The notes beneath the pieces are model-generated. The model saw only the letters and a program-made list of their open reading frames with translations, was not told where the DNA came from and did no database searches. From NCBI GenBank assembly GCA_017533485.1, contig JAFXIC010000033.1, positions 1 to 62,016 on the forward strand: a DNA stretch of 62,016 bases, written 5' to 3'. A program made the position numbers and the translations under genes. Positions 41,336-50,296 of the stretch are shown here, piece by piece. The DNA comes from Oscillospiraceae bacterium. GTDB taxonomy: Bacteria; Bacillota; Clostridia; Oscillospirales; Ruminococcaceae. Within the stretch, counting starts at the first letter, position 1. Every line of letters begins with the position of its first letter.

Positions 41336-41452
41336 ATGGACGAAAAACAGTTCTATGAGCTTCCGACATTGGAAATTGTGACATTCGCGTCAGATGATAT
41401 CCTGACGACCAGCGGAGAAGACGATATTGTTCTGCCGCCTGTGTGGTTTTAA
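41336..41452 (+). CDS. 38-residue peptide, possible regulatory leader peptide
   Basis: A short gene beginning MDEKQFYELPTLEIVTF and ending LPPVWF-stop. AAAGGATGG lies a normal distance before the ATG and a consensus promoter 37 bases upstream, so it is very likely translated. The middle has DDILTTSGEDD. It has no signal peptide. Two readings are possible. One is a leader peptide controlling the DAHP synthase gene downstream, suggested by the terminal Pro-Pro-Val-Trp-Phe. The other is a member of the short clostridial peptides of the form Y-x-x-P-x-L-E-(I/V)-V-x-F...D-I-x-T-T-S-G, of unknown function; I recall that form but cannot verify it here. Confidence 0.7.
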   Translation: MDEKQFYELPTLEIVTFASDDILTTSGEDDIVLPPVWF

Positions 41453-41491
41453 TCACTTCGCAGCGTGTCCGGAGATGATGGGCATATCCTT

Positions 41492-41568
41492 AGAATCTGA
41501 TCGAATCATACAACGCATACAACGGATTCTTATCTGTACACCGACCGGTATAGATGAGAATCTTTTTT
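41492..41568 (+). terminator. Attenuator-like terminator with competing hairpin before DAHP synthase
   Basis: GATTCTTATCTGTAC (41525-41539) pairs with GTATAGATGAGAATC (41548-41562), followed by six T: a full intrinsic terminator. AGAATC at 41492-41497 is identical to the 3' arm AGAATC at 41557-41562 and can pair with the same GATTCT, so an alternative antiterminator fold exists. No clear promoter lies between this hairpin and the next start codon. Confidence 0.7.
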
Positions 41569-41623
41569 CCGCCTATATTATGTTTATGATATATGCAAAA
41601 ACACAGAGAGGAAGTAATGAATT

Positions 41624-42658
41624 ATGATGAACATGGATTTTGAACGCAAGCTTACAATCCCGATGGAAGTCAAGAAAATGTATCCGGTGAGCGCGGAAAT
41701 GCAGAAGATTGTAGGAGCGCGTGCCAATGCACTGAAGGACATCTTCGAGGGGAGAGATTCCCGACTGGTGCTGATGATCGGACCCTGTTCGGCTGACCAT
41801 GAGGACAGTGTACTGGACTATATCTCCCGACTCGTCAGGGTTCAGGAAAAGGTTGCGGATAAAATCCTGATTGTACCGCGAATCTATACGAATAAGCCCC
41901 GTACCACGGGTGCCGGCTATAAGGGCTTGCTGCATCAGCCCGATCCGCATGGAAAGCCGGATATGTTCAAGGGTATTCTTGCGACACGTTCTCTCCATAT
42001 GCGTGCATTGCAGGAAACCGGTTTTTCCTGTGCAGACGAGATGCTGTATCCGGATAATTATAAGTATGTCGATGACCTGCTGGCATATGTTGCGGTGGGT
42101 GCACGTTCTGTCGAGAATCAGGAGCATCGTCTGGTTGCAAGCGGTATTTCGATTCCGGTTGGCATGAAGAACCCGACCGGCGGAGATTTGTCTGTTATGA
42201 TGAATGCGATTACCGCCGCACAGCACGGTCATACCTTTATCTACCGCGGCTGGGAGGTTCATTCCCACGGCAATCCGCTTGCACACGCAATTCTGCGCGG
42301 CTATATGAATAAACACGGACAGTCGTTACCGAATTATCATTATGAGGATATCGCCCAGCTTGCCGCATTGTATGCTGCGGGTAATTATCAGAATCCTGCT
42401 GTTGTGATTGATACCAACCATGCCAATTCGGGTAAGAATCCGCTCGAACAGCCGCGTATTGCACTGGAAGTACTGGATGGCTGCCGCCGCAACAGCGAAA
42501 TCCGTAAGCTTGTAAAGGGCTTTATGATCGAGAGCTATATCGAAGACGGTGCACAGAAGCCGGATGACAGCTGTTACGGAAAATCCATCACCGATCCTTG
42601 TCTTGGATGGGAGAAATCCGAGCGGCTGATCTATGATATCGCGGATCATATCGCATAA
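41624..42658 (+). CDS. aroF: 3-deoxy-7-phosphoheptulonate (DAHP) synthase, type I alpha
   Basis: A 344-residue AroF/G/H-type DAHP synthase, condensing phosphoenolpyruvate and erythrose-4-phosphate in the first step of aromatic amino-acid synthesis. Motifs: LMIGPCSADHEDSVLDY, VPRIYTNKPRTTGAGYKGL, the Lys in GMKNPTGGD, VIDTNHANSGKNP, and a SYIEDGAQ segment. Length is typical of the alpha subfamily, whose members are usually feedback-inhibited by Phe, Tyr or Trp; the controlling amino acid cannot be read here. AGAGGAAG lies about ten bases before the ATG. It is cotranscribed with the next gene. Confidence 0.96.
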   Translation: MMNMDFERKLTIPMEVKKMYPVSAEMQKIVGARANALKDIFEGRDSRLVLMIGPCSADHEDSVLDYISRLVRVQEKVADKILIVPRIYTNKPRTTGAGYKGLLHQPDPHGKPDMFKGILATRSLHMRALQETGFSCADEMLYPDNYKYVDDLLAYVAVGARSVENQEHRLVASGISIPVGMKNPTGGDLSVMMNAITAAQHGHTFIYRGWEVHSHGNPLAHAILRGYMNKHGQSLPNYHYEDIAQLAALYAAGNYQNPAVVIDTNHANSGKNPLEQPRIALEVLDGCRRNSEIRKLVKGFMIESYIEDGAQKPDDSCYGKSITDPCLGWEKSERLIYDIADHIA

Positions 42659-42679
42659 GAATCAAGAGAAAGGGAAACG

Positions 42680-42982
42680 ATGAAGACTGTATTGCTGAGC
42701 GCAGACGGACCGTGGATGGCATATTCGGTACCGGATTGTGTCGCGGATCACCTGAAAGAATACTGCATTGAGTTTTGTGACGGCTGGCTGCGGACGAGTC
42801 CGGATGCCGCGAAATACCGCATGGATGATCTGATCCGTTATGATGAATCGGATTTCATCGAATACCTGAACCGTTGGCAGTTTCCGGAGGAGCCGTCGGA
42901 ATTTCTGGAAAATCTGGGATTTCCGGATTCCGGGCGTGCGCTGCCGGAAGCATATCGGAATTGTCCGCGGTTCAATTTCTGA
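42680..42982 (+). CDS. Hypothetical protein downstream of DAHP synthase
   Basis: A 100-residue acidic cytosolic protein with many aromatic residues: MKTVLLSADGPWMAYSVPD at the start, RYDESDFIEYLNRWQFPEE in the middle. There is no known motif. GAAAGGG precedes the ATG, which lies 21 bases after the DAHP synthase stop, so it is probably cotranscribed. I know no function. Confidence 0.75.
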   Translation: MKTVLLSADGPWMAYSVPDCVADHLKEYCIEFCDGWLRTSPDAAKYRMDDLIRYDESDFIEYLNRWQFPEEPSEFLENLGFPDSGRALPEAYRNCPRFNF

Positions 42983-43011
42983 TCCGGAGTTCTTTTTTAT
43001 GAAGTGCAGAC

Positions 43012-43060
43012 AAAAAGCGCCATAACACCTATGATAATTCATGCGTGTTATGGCGTTTTT
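43012..43060 (+). terminator. Terminator of the DAHP synthase transcript
   Basis: AAAAAGCGCCATAACAC (43012-43028) pairs with GTGTTATGGCGTTTTT (43045-43060). The symmetric flanks allow use from both sides, including the small minus-strand gene. Confidence 0.92.
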
Positions 43061-43083
43061 GTGTTGGAATCCGAACCCGGAAA

Positions 43084-43215
43084 TTATTTTTTACGTGTCA
43101 GTTTTCCGAGAATGATCGAGCCGATGAGGAGTAAAAGTGCGACGATACCGACAATTGTATAGAGTAAAACAGGTGCGTCGTCACCCAGCGGCATTGCAGC
43201 AATCAGAGCCAGCAT
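43084..43215 (-). CDS. Small single-pass membrane protein
   Basis: About 43 residues starting MLALIAAMPLGDDAPVLLYT, with one hydrophobic helix and a KLTRKK ending, like the membrane anchor half of a sorted protein but without an LPxTG motif. The start is tentative: AGGAAAGG lies 13 bases upstream, and a longer form adds 18 polar residues. A promoter lies just upstream. It is divergent from copA and could be related to it, but nothing else supports this. Confidence 0.5.
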   Translation of the reverse strand: MLALIAAMPLGDDAPVLLYTIVGIVALLLLIGSIILGKLTRKK

Positions 43216-43240
43216 GATAATATCACAACCTTTCCTAAGT

Positions 43241-43269
43241 AGTGTATCATATTCGGCGGGATTTGTCAA
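43241..43269 (-). promoter_or_regulatory. Sigma-A promoter of the small membrane protein gene
   Basis: Minus strand TTGACA (43264-43269), 17-base spacer, TACACT (43241-43246). Confidence 0.78.
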
Positions 43270-43285
43270 TCAGATTTTTGAATGC

Positions 43286-43314
43286 TTGAAATCGGAGAAA
43301 GATTGTGTTATACT
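43286..43314 (+). promoter_or_regulatory. Sigma-A promoter of copA
   Basis: TTGAAA (43286-43291), 17-base spacer, TATACT (43309-43314), 33 bases before the ATG. It is back to back with the minus-strand promoter, and I see no obvious CsoR or CopY operator. Confidence 0.82.
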
Positions 43315-43347
43315 GGATATATAGAAATGTCGAAAGGAAGGTAACCT

Positions 43348-45540
43348 ATGAAACAGATTTTTCCGGTCGCAGGTATGACTTGTTCGGCTTGTGCGGCAAG
43401 AATCGAACGAAAGCTTCGCAAACAGTCGGGTATCCTGACGGCGGATGTGAATTTTGCGATCGAACAGCTTACGGTTGAATATGACGAACAGGCGATTACG
43501 GAAGCACAGATTCGGGAATGCGTTGAAAAAATCGGATATCAGCTGCCGCTCCCGACCACGGAAAAACCAAAGCTTACGATGCATCAGAAGCTTTTGTACC
43601 GGCTGATCGGATCGCTCTGCTTTGCGGTACCGCTGCTGTTGATCAGTATGGGTCATATGGTCGGGCTGCCGCTGCCGCGTGCGGTATCTCCGGATGTGCA
43701 TCCGCTTGCGTTTTCCTTGCTGCAGTTCTTTCTGACGATTCCGCCTGTGGTGCTGGGATTTCCGTTTTACCGTGCCGGAATCCGGAATCTGCTGGGACGG
43801 AGCCCGAATATGGACAGTCTGATTGCGGTCGGCACACTTTCCGCCCTGATTTACAGCCTGTATGCGGTGATTCGGATTGCCGGCGGTCAGACGGAATATG
43901 TGCATAGTCTGTATTTTGAATCGGCAGCCATGATTCTGACGCTGATTACACTCGGAAAGCTGCTCGAATCGAAGGCGAAATCCAAGTCTGCCGAAGCGAT
44001 CAAAGCCCTTTCTTCCCTTGCACCAAAGCTTGCGAGTGTACTCGATCACGGAACGGAAATCCAGATGAAGCTGGAAATGGTTCGCGTTGGAATGATCTTG
44101 CTGGTACGTCCGGGCGAGAAAATTCCAACGGACGGTGTTGTGCTGGAGGGAAGCTCCTCATGCGATGAGTCGATGCTGACGGGAGAAAGCCTGCCGGTCG
44201 ATAAACAGGAAGGGGATTCGGTAACCGGCGGTACCCTGAATGGCATGGGAATGCTGAAAATCCGCGCAGAAAAAGTCGGTGCGGATACTGCGCTTGCCCG
44301 TATGATCCAGATGGTCGAGGAAGCACAGGGCAGAAAAGCACCGATTTCCCGTCTGGCAGATCAGGTCGCGGCATATTTTGTGCCGACCGTCATCGTGCTG
44401 GCATTGCTGGGCGCAGGTATCTGGGCGATTTCTGGTGCGTCCGTACAGTTCGTACTTCAGATTTTTATTTCGGTTATGGTCATCGCTTGTCCTTGTGCGC
44501 TGGGGCTTGCGACGCCAACAGCCATTGTGACGGCAACCGGAAAAGGTGCGTCTATGGGCATACTGTTCCGGGGGGGCGATACCCTCGAACAGGCACGGCG
44601 TGTGGATACGATTGTCCTCGATAAAACGGGAACGCTGACCGAGGGAACACCATCCGTCGTTGGGGTATATCCGAAGAATATGGATGCGCGGCTGCTGATG
44701 CAGCTTCTGGCTTCTGCTGAGGCGGCATCGGAGCATCCGCTGGCAAAGGCAATCCGCAGCTATGCGGAGGAACAGGAGATCTCCTTTGCGGAATGCACGG
44801 ATTTTCGTGCAGATACAGGTTTTGGTGTGTCGTGCAGTACGGACGGAAAAAAGCTTTTGGTCGGAAGTCCGCGTTATTTGCTGTCGCATGGGATTGCGGT
44901 GGATGAAACGCTGGTGACGGAAATCACATCCGCCGGTGCAACGCCGGTGCTGCTGGCAGCGGACGGTGCATTCTGCGGCGGTGCGGCAGTCGCTGATACG
45001 CTGCGAGCGGAAGCGGTGGAAGCTGTCCGGGCACTCAGAGAACAAGGGCTGAATGTTGTGATGCTGACGGGCGACCATCATCAGACGGCTGCTGCGATTG
45101 CAAAGAAAGCCGGAATTGACACCTTTGTCGCAGAAGTGCTTCCGAGCGGAAAAACCGAGGAAATTGCGAGGCTCCAGTCGGAAGGCAGATGCGTGATGAT
45201 GGTGGGTGACGGTATGAATGACGCGCCCGCACTCGTACAGGCGGATATCGGAACAGCCATGGGCAGCGGTACAGATGTTGCGATGGAAAGTGCAGATATT
45301 GTGCTGATGCGATCGGATTTGCGGCTGCTGGCAGACGCGCTCGATCTCAGTAAACGGACCGTGCGGAACATTAAGGAGAATCTTTTCTGGGCATTCGGCT
45401 ACAATTGTCTTGGGATTCCGATTGCGATGGGCGCATTATATCCCGCGTTCGGCATCCTTCTGAATCCGATGATCGGAGCGGCTTGCATGAGCTTCAGTTC
45501 GGTGTCGGTATTGCTGAATGCACTGCGGCTGAGGAGGTAA
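43348..45540 (+). CDS. copA: Copper-translocating P1B-type ATPase
   Basis: A 730-residue heavy-metal ATPase. It has a single N-terminal HMA domain with [12 protein letters not shown] (residues 9-20), the actuator TGES motif ([11 protein letters not shown]), the transmembrane metal site [12 protein letters not shown], the phosphorylation motif DKTGTLTEG, the nucleotide-binding SEHPLAKAI and the hinge [19 protein letters not shown] plus the HMA CxxC identify a Cu(I) exporter. AAAGGAAGG precedes the ATG. The dGTPase-like gene follows after six bases. Confidence 0.96.
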   Translation: MKQIFPVAGMTCSACAARIERKLRKQSGILTADVNFAIEQLTVEYDEQAITEAQIRECVEKIGYQLPLPTTEKPKLTMHQKLLYRLIGSLCFAVPLLLISMGHMVGLPLPRAVSPDVHPLAFSLLQFFLTIPPVVLGFPFYRAGIRNLLGRSPNMDSLIAVGTLSALIYSLYAVIRIAGGQTEYVHSLYFESAAMILTLITLGKLLESKAKSKSAEAIKALSSLAPKLASVLDHGTEIQMKLEMVRVGMILLVRPGEKIPTDGVVLEGSSSCDESMLTGESLPVDKQEGDSVTGGTLNGMGMLKIRAEKVGADTALARMIQMVEEAQGRKAPISRLADQVAAYFVPTVIVLALLGAGIWAISGASVQFVLQIFISVMVIACPCALGLATPTAIVTATGKGASMGILFRGGDTLEQARRVDTIVLDKTGTLTEGTPSVVGVYPKNMDARLLMQLLASAEAASEHPLAKAIRSYAEEQEISFAECTDFRADTGFGVSCSTDGKKLLVGSPRYLLSHGIAVDETLVTEITSAGATPVLLAADGAFCGGAAVADTLRAEAVEAVRALREQGLNVVMLTGDHHQTAAAIAKKAGIDTFVAEVLPSGKTEEIARLQSEGRCVMMVGDGMNDAPALVQADIGTAMGSGTDVAMESADIVLMRSDLRLLADALDLSKRTVRNIKENLFWAFGYNCLGIPIAMGALYPAFGILLNPMIGAACMSFSSVSVLLNALRLRR

Positions 45541-45546
45541 GACGGA

Positions 45547-46761
45547 ATGCGGAAGTATTATGAATCGCTGACAAAGGAACTGGAAGCAGAGATTCTGGAA
45601 AACCGGAAGCTGGGTTGGACATCGCCCTATGCCTGTCGGAATGCGGATGTTCTCCGCCGGACAGAAAGAGAAAGTGATCGTCCGAAAATCTATCGTCCGC
45701 CGTTTTCGAAGGATGCCGATAAAATCCTGAACAGCCTTTTCTATAATCGCTATGCGGATAAAACGCAGGTATTTTCCTTTTACCGGAATGATGATTTATC
45801 GCGGCGTGCACTCCATGTTCAGCTTGTTTCCCGGATTGCACGCAATATCGGCGCGGTATTAGGACTCAATCTGGATCTGATAGAAGCGATTGCGATCGGA
45901 CATGATATGGGGCATACGCCGTTTGGTCATGCCGGCGAACACGCGCTGCATGATCTGTATTATGCACGGACAGGCCGCTGCTTCCGCCATAATCTGCATG
46001 GTGTACGGGTACTGGATGAGATTGTGCGGTATAATATTTCGCTGCAAACGCTGGACGGGATTTTATGTCATAACGGAGAGCTGCCGAAAGAGAGTTATAT
46101 GCCCCGGCCGATTGCATCCTTTGAAGAATTCGACAAAAGAACGGAAGCTTGTCTGTATGATGTGAATGGGGACGCGAAGCTGATTCCCTGTACCTTGGAG
46201 GGCTGTCTGGTACGAATCTGCGATATGCTGGCATATCTCGGAAAGGACAGACAGGATGCGCTGCGTGCACATCTGGTGGAATCGGAGTCAGTGTTTCCTG
46301 AAACAGAAATCGGAAGCACCAATGCGGAGATTATCAATAATCTGGAAGTGAACCTGATTGAGCAGAGCTACGGAAAGCCCTATTTACAGTTCGATGATGT
46401 GCATTTTCAGGCGATGCTCCGACTCAAGCAGGAGAATTATCGGAGTATTTACCTGCAGGAGCAGGTGCAGGTTCAGGTTCGGGAAAATGTGCTGCCGATG
46501 ATGGCACAGATGTATGAACGGATTTATGATGACGCAGTCCATCACCGCAGAGATTCCTGTCTCTATCAGCATCATATTGCGCTCGTTGCAGAAAAACGCC
46601 AGTGGTATCGTGACGGAATTCCTTATGAGGAACAGGATCCCAACGACCTGACCGTAGATTTTATTGCCGCAATGACGGATGATTATTTTGTGGATTATTA
46701 CGCCCATCTTTTCCCTGACAGCCGTTATCGGATTTCCTATGTCGGATATTTTGATACATAA
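45547..46761 (+). CDS. dgt: dGTPase-like HD-domain triphosphohydrolase
   Basis: A 404-residue HD-superfamily protein of the Dgt/SAMHD1-like group. The first His is in SRRALHVQLVSRIAR and the HD pair in AIAIGHDMGHTPFGHAGE. The N-terminal segment SPYACRNADVLRR and RPPFSKDADKILNSLFYNR fit the deoxyguanosinetriphosphate triphosphohydrolase family, which controls dNTP pools. It is coupled to copA by a six-base gap, an unusual partnership that probably reflects cotranscription rather than shared function. A strong terminator follows the stop. Confidence 0.9.
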   Translation: MRKYYESLTKELEAEILENRKLGWTSPYACRNADVLRRTERESDRPKIYRPPFSKDADKILNSLFYNRYADKTQVFSFYRNDDLSRRALHVQLVSRIARNIGAVLGLNLDLIEAIAIGHDMGHTPFGHAGEHALHDLYYARTGRCFRHNLHGVRVLDEIVRYNISLQTLDGILCHNGELPKESYMPRPIASFEEFDKRTEACLYDVNGDAKLIPCTLEGCLVRICDMLAYLGKDRQDALRAHLVESESVFPETEIGSTNAEIINNLEVNLIEQSYGKPYLQFDDVHFQAMLRLKQENYRSIYLQEQVQVQVRENVLPMMAQMYERIYDDAVHHRRDSCLYQHHIALVAEKRQWYRDGIPYEEQDPNDLTVDFIAAMTDDYFVDYYAHLFPDSRYRISYVGYFDT

Positions 46762-46806
46762 AAAATGCCCGTATGACCTTGCGATCATACGGGCATTTGG
46801 TTTTGA
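46761..46806. terminator. Bidirectional terminator between dgt and the LCP-like gene
   Basis: AAATGCCCGTATGA (46763-46776) pairs with TCATACGGGCATTT (46785-46798), with A- and T-rich flanks. Confidence 0.9.
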
Positions 46807-46843
46807 TCTGTCTATGCGCAGAGCAAAATTCCGGGAAGCGGTA

Positions 46844-47758
46844 TTATTTGGAGGAAGATTTCTGGGAGAATGCGACCTTGAGTGCATCCGTAAAATCTTC
46901 GGTGAGATGGAAGACGCCGTCCTTATCCTCTTCGCCGACAACAGTAAGGGTTTTCGCGGGTGCCGAGCAGTGTTCAAAGACATATTCGATGGCATGGCGG
47001 TGTGCGGAGAAGTCCATCGCGGTAATATCGGTTGTACAGGCATTGACGAACGCATTGAAATAGCCGTCGAGATTGGAGGCGATACGCTCCGCCTTGCATT
47101 GGTTGATGAGGGAAGAGATTGCGATACCGATGATTGCGGTACGCTCGGATTCATTAAAGAATTTATTGCTGGTTAAGAGGGTTTCGAGCTGCGTGCTGTC
47201 AAGGTTCTGTGCGGTATCGCTGGGGCTGATGCCATAGTCATGGATGGTAACGATGACAGCGGCATTGCCGAAGATACTGGTAACCTTCTGGAAGCCTGCG
47301 CTGTCGAGTTCAACATAGCGGTCGATGGTCTGGTCGAGTGCGACGCCGACTGCGTCACGCAGAACGGACGGGCCGTAGGTTGCAGCACATTGTTCTACCG
47401 TCATTTTCTTCTTATTATGCTCGACTTCGAGGTTATTGGGGATACCGATACAGTATTCTGTTTTCCGGATCGGGTCAAATCGAAGGAGCATGACGACCAT
47501 TTCACGGATTTCTTCGTCGGGCGTCATCACGAACAGGATTTCATTGATATCATCCTCTGTGATACTGGCAGTTGCAGTCGGCATAGCGGCAAGTTCCTTG
47601 TTATCCGCGCTCAGCATCCGATAATAGTACATGGCAATGCCGCCGATGATGATTGTAGAGAGAAGGATGGTGACGAGGAACGGGATAGCAATCGTGCCGG
47701 TTTTTCTTCTTCTTACGCGCTTGTAGCCGCCGCGATATGCGTTTGCTTTTGCAGCCAT
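46844..47758 (-). CDS. Divergent LytR-CpsA-Psr (LCP)-like membrane protein
   Basis: A 304-residue protein: basic N-terminus (RVRRRK), one membrane helix (~22-45), and an extracytoplasmic domain matching the LCP core in layout (MVVMLLRFDP, YCIGIPNNLEVE, the VEQCAATYGPSVLRDAVGVALD helix, DRYVELDSAGFQKV). LCP enzymes attach polymers to peptidoglycan using conserved Arg and Asp residues, usually in SDTM and SIPRD motifs. Here these read IREMVVM and IGIPNN, so the canonical residues are missing and catalysis is doubtful. Last gene of the dnaD operon. Confidence 0.7.
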   Translation of the reverse strand: MAAKANAYRGGYKRVRRRKTGTIAIPFLVTILLSTIIIGGIAMYYYRMLSADNKELAAMPTATASITEDDINEILFVMTPDEEIREMVVMLLRFDPIRKTEYCIGIPNNLEVEHNKKKMTVEQCAATYGPSVLRDAVGVALDQTIDRYVELDSAGFQKVTSIFGNAAVIVTIHDYGISPSDTAQNLDSTQLETLLTSNKFFNESERTAIIGIAISSLINQCKAERIASNLDGYFNAFVNACTTDITAMDFSAHRHAIEYVFEHCSAPAKTLTVVGEEDKDGVFHLTEDFTDALKVAFSQKSSSK

Positions 47759-47761
47759 AAT

Positions 47762-48328
47762 CTAAAATTCCTTTCTGATTGTAGGTGTTTCGAATGCGGA
47801 TTGTGCCTGAGCTTCCGGCAAAAGGAGCGACTCAAGCTGTTTGATATCAATGATACGCAGTGAGATACCGCGTTTTTGTGCCATACGGATGGTCTGACCG
47901 GTACCGGAGTGCATATCGGATACGACGGCAATGAGACGTTCGCTGTGGTCGATCATATACTGATTGCGGAGCCGGTAACAGCCGCGATGGTAATGCGGAC
48001 TGATACAGATGACCTGATCGGCAGCCGTTTCGACTGTCTGACAGCGTGCCGCAAGAGCACCGCTGAGGGATTCATTCTGTTTTGCAAACGGTTTGACGCC
48101 GATTAAGCGGATCTGCGGATGCAGCAGGCGCTGTGTCAGGACTGTTTCCGCAGCCATCAGGTCAATACCGGTTGCAAGTCCGGAGTAAAATATAGATGCG
48201 CCGTCACGGATTGCGGTTTGGATTTCATCGAGCAGAATGCTTTGGAGGACGCGCTGTAAGGGTTCGGAGGGAAGTTTTTTCTGTCTGTGTCCTGAAAAGC
48301 AGACGGCAAAGCCATCCGGCGCGGTCAT
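47762..48328 (-). CDS. SLOG-family protein (YpsA/DUF1273-like)
   Basis: A 188-residue protein with a Rossmann-like SLOG domain: CFSGHRQKKLPSE at the start (the FTGHR-type motif), FYSGLATGIDLMAAETVL, and a VVSDMHSGTGQTIRMAQKRGI segment that would line a nucleotide-ligand pocket. SLOG proteins of the YpsA/DprA group bind nucleotide-derived ligands; the ligand and function here are unknown. Its ATG overlaps the stop of the nucleoside kinase gene by four bases, and the LCP-like gene starts four bases after its stop. Confidence 0.85.
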   Translation of the reverse strand: MTAPDGFAVCFSGHRQKKLPSEPLQRVLQSILLDEIQTAIRDGASIFYSGLATGIDLMAAETVLTQRLLHPQIRLIGVKPFAKQNESLSGALAARCQTVETAADQVICISPHYHRGCYRLRNQYMIDHSERLIAVVSDMHSGTGQTIRMAQKRGISLRIIDIKQLESLLLPEAQAQSAFETPTIRKEF

Positions 48329-49266
48329 TCCTCTGTGATAGCAGAACCGCCGATGAATTCGCGAATGACAGAAATATCGGGAATCCAGTCGTGATCTTCT
48401 GCATTGGAGAGCCGCTGCATAAAATCGTAGAGGAGGGGAATTCCGCTGTCCGCAGGTGCGGCTTCAGCAAGCGGCTTCAGGATATCCATCAGGAACGGGC
48501 GATAGAACGCCAGCTCATATGGTAGGAAGGTATCGAGCTCGAAATCAGCGAGATGCTTATAGGGCATAATATAGAGATTCTCGCCGCGGGAAACGCTGGA
48601 GAGCATCTTTGCAGATTCTTCGGGACTTCTGCCGCGGCATCGGCTGTCGCGCAGCAATCGTCTTGCAAATCGGATGAGGGAGGGATGGAGGCGCTGTGTC
48701 CCATCGGTAATACGGGTACGGACGCTGAGGTAGATTTTATTGGCGCAGTCCTTTACGCCTGCGGTGACATCGGGATTGAGGGCATGAATACCTTCCATCA
48801 GGATGAGCTCACCTTTTTTCCGCTGGATAATCTTACCGGATCTGCATTGTTTCTGGGCGGTAAAATCGAAGCGCGGAAGCTCCACACGTTCGCCGCGTGC
48901 CAGCTGCTGGAGCTGGGTATTGAGGAGATCCATGTCGAGTCTCAGCGGAGATTCATAATCGGGATTTCCGTTCTGGTCAACGATATTGATATTTCTCGTA
49001 CCGTCCGCGAAATAATTATCCATCGAAAGGGTATGGGTTTCGAATCCGCAGGCATCAAGAATCTGTTCGATGCGGTGCGCGGTGGTTGTTTTTCCGGAAG
49101 CAGAAGGACCGGCGATGAGGGTGATGGGGTTATCGCTTGCGCGGCGGCAGATTTTATCTGCGACATCGCGGATCATTTTATCGTATCCGGCTTCACAGTC
49201 GATGATAAACGATTCTGCGGAAGCGGCAATCTGGTGATTGATATCGGCAAGGGACCATTCGTTCAT
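48325..49266 (-). CDS. Nucleoside (uridine) kinase family protein
   Basis: 313 residues starting MNEWSLADINHQIAAS, with GGAGG seven bases upstream. The P-loop GPSASGKTTTA (~52-62) is followed by SMDNYFADG and RLDMDLLNTQL, the nucleoside-binding region of uridine kinase/phosphoribulokinase-type P-loop kinases, then LILMEGIHALNP. It is longer than UdK; a C-terminal extension of about 100 residues is typical of the clostridial 'nucleoside kinase' form. It lies in an operon with DNA-replication loader genes. Confidence 0.9.
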   Translation of the reverse strand: MNEWSLADINHQIAASAESFIIDCEAGYDKMIRDVADKICRRASDNPITLIAGPSASGKTTTAHRIEQILDACGFETHTLSMDNYFADGTRNINIVDQNGNPDYESPLRLDMDLLNTQLQQLARGERVELPRFDFTAQKQCRSGKIIQRKKGELILMEGIHALNPDVTAGVKDCANKIYLSVRTRITDGTQRLHPSLIRFARRLLRDSRCRGRSPEESAKMLSSVSRGENLYIMPYKHLADFELDTFLPYELAFYRPFLMDILKPLAEAAPADSGIPLLYDFMQRLSNAEDHDWIPDISVIREFIGGSAITEE

Positions 49267-49283
49267 GATGTATCCTCCAAGTG

Positions 49284-50276
49284 TTAGGTCTGGTTCAGTT
49301 GTTTCTTCCATTTTTTGAAACGGATATCCGAGCCGTAGAAGAGCATATTCTGACAGGAAGCGATGAGGCGGGAAACGATGCGGTCGCCATACCGTTCCTG
49401 TAAATCCTTGAGTTCGAGATTGGTGCTGATGATGGTGGGCTTTCCGTTGCTCAGTCTGCCGTTAAAGAGCGTATAGAGGACACTCTTGGTAAAGGACGTA
49501 TCGAATTCCGTGCCGAAGTCATCGAAGATGAGCAGGTCGCAGTCGAGCAGCATACCGAGTGTATCGGAGGTCTGTGCATCAGGCGTGCGGGAGAATTTTT
49601 CCTGTTCAATCTTCCGGATCAGCGCACTTGCACTGTCATAGATCACGCTCCAGCCTTTTTCGAGAACGACATTGGCGATTGCAAGGGAAAGATGTGTTTT
49701 ACCGAGTCCGGTTCTGCCGCTCATGAAGATGCTGGGGGAATTGGGGGAGAACTGTTCGGCATAGGTTTTGCACTGGGTAAAAATTTTCTGCATGGCAGTG
49801 AATTGTTCTGCCGGCAGATCGGCATAATAGTCGAGCGAGAAGCTTTCGAAATTACAAAGCGTCAGCATGGCGTTGGCATTCATGCGTTCGGCGCCGACTT
49901 TTGCGATTTCCCGTTTCAGACATTCGCAGGGGATGCCGTTCGAGAAGCCGCTGTCGTTACAGATTCCGCAGGTATATTTCACATCCAGATAATCCGTCGG
50001 GTAGCCGTTTTCCGTAAGAATGATACGAAGCATCTGATCGGCGGTTTCGGTTTTTTTCCGGATATCCTCCAATCGTTTTTTTCGGGAAGCCTCGTCTGTA
50101 TCACGAGAAACCTGAAGAACGGAAAAACAGGTCTGATGGAGCTGGCGTTCGATTTCGGCAGCTTCGGGGAATTCCTGACGGATCTGATCGGTATGCTGTT
50201 CCTGTGTCAGCCGTGCCAACTGTCTGCGTTTGTCGATGCGAGCGATGGCTTCGGCATAGATTTCACGCTGATACAT
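49284..50276 (-). CDS. dnaI: DnaI/DnaC-like helicase loader ATPase
   Basis: About 330 residues. The N-terminal ~95-residue domain is followed by a zinc-binding segment YTCGICNDSGFSNGIPCECL, as in DnaI. The AAA+ domain has Walker A SGRTGLGKTHLSLAIA, Walker B LLIFDDFGTE and an arginine-finger region in GDRIVSRLIA. It loads the replicative helicase. The start is the ATG at 50276; an in-frame GTG four codons upstream is possible. It lies directly downstream of dnaD in the operon. The symbol follows the Bacillus name by similarity. Confidence 0.9.
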   Translation of the reverse strand: MYQREIYAEAIARIDKRRQLARLTQEQHTDQIRQEFPEAAEIERQLHQTCFSVLQVSRDTDEASRKKRLEDIRKKTETADQMLRIILTENGYPTDYLDVKYTCGICNDSGFSNGIPCECLKREIAKVGAERMNANAMLTLCNFESFSLDYYADLPAEQFTAMQKIFTQCKTYAEQFSPNSPSIFMSGRTGLGKTHLSLAIANVVLEKGWSVIYDSASALIRKIEQEKFSRTPDAQTSDTLGMLLDCDLLIFDDFGTEFDTSFTKSVLYTLFNGRLSNGKPTIISTNLELKDLQERYGDRIVSRLIASCQNMLFYGSDIRFKKWKKQLNQT

Positions 50277-50296
50277 AGATTTCACCACGTTTCATG

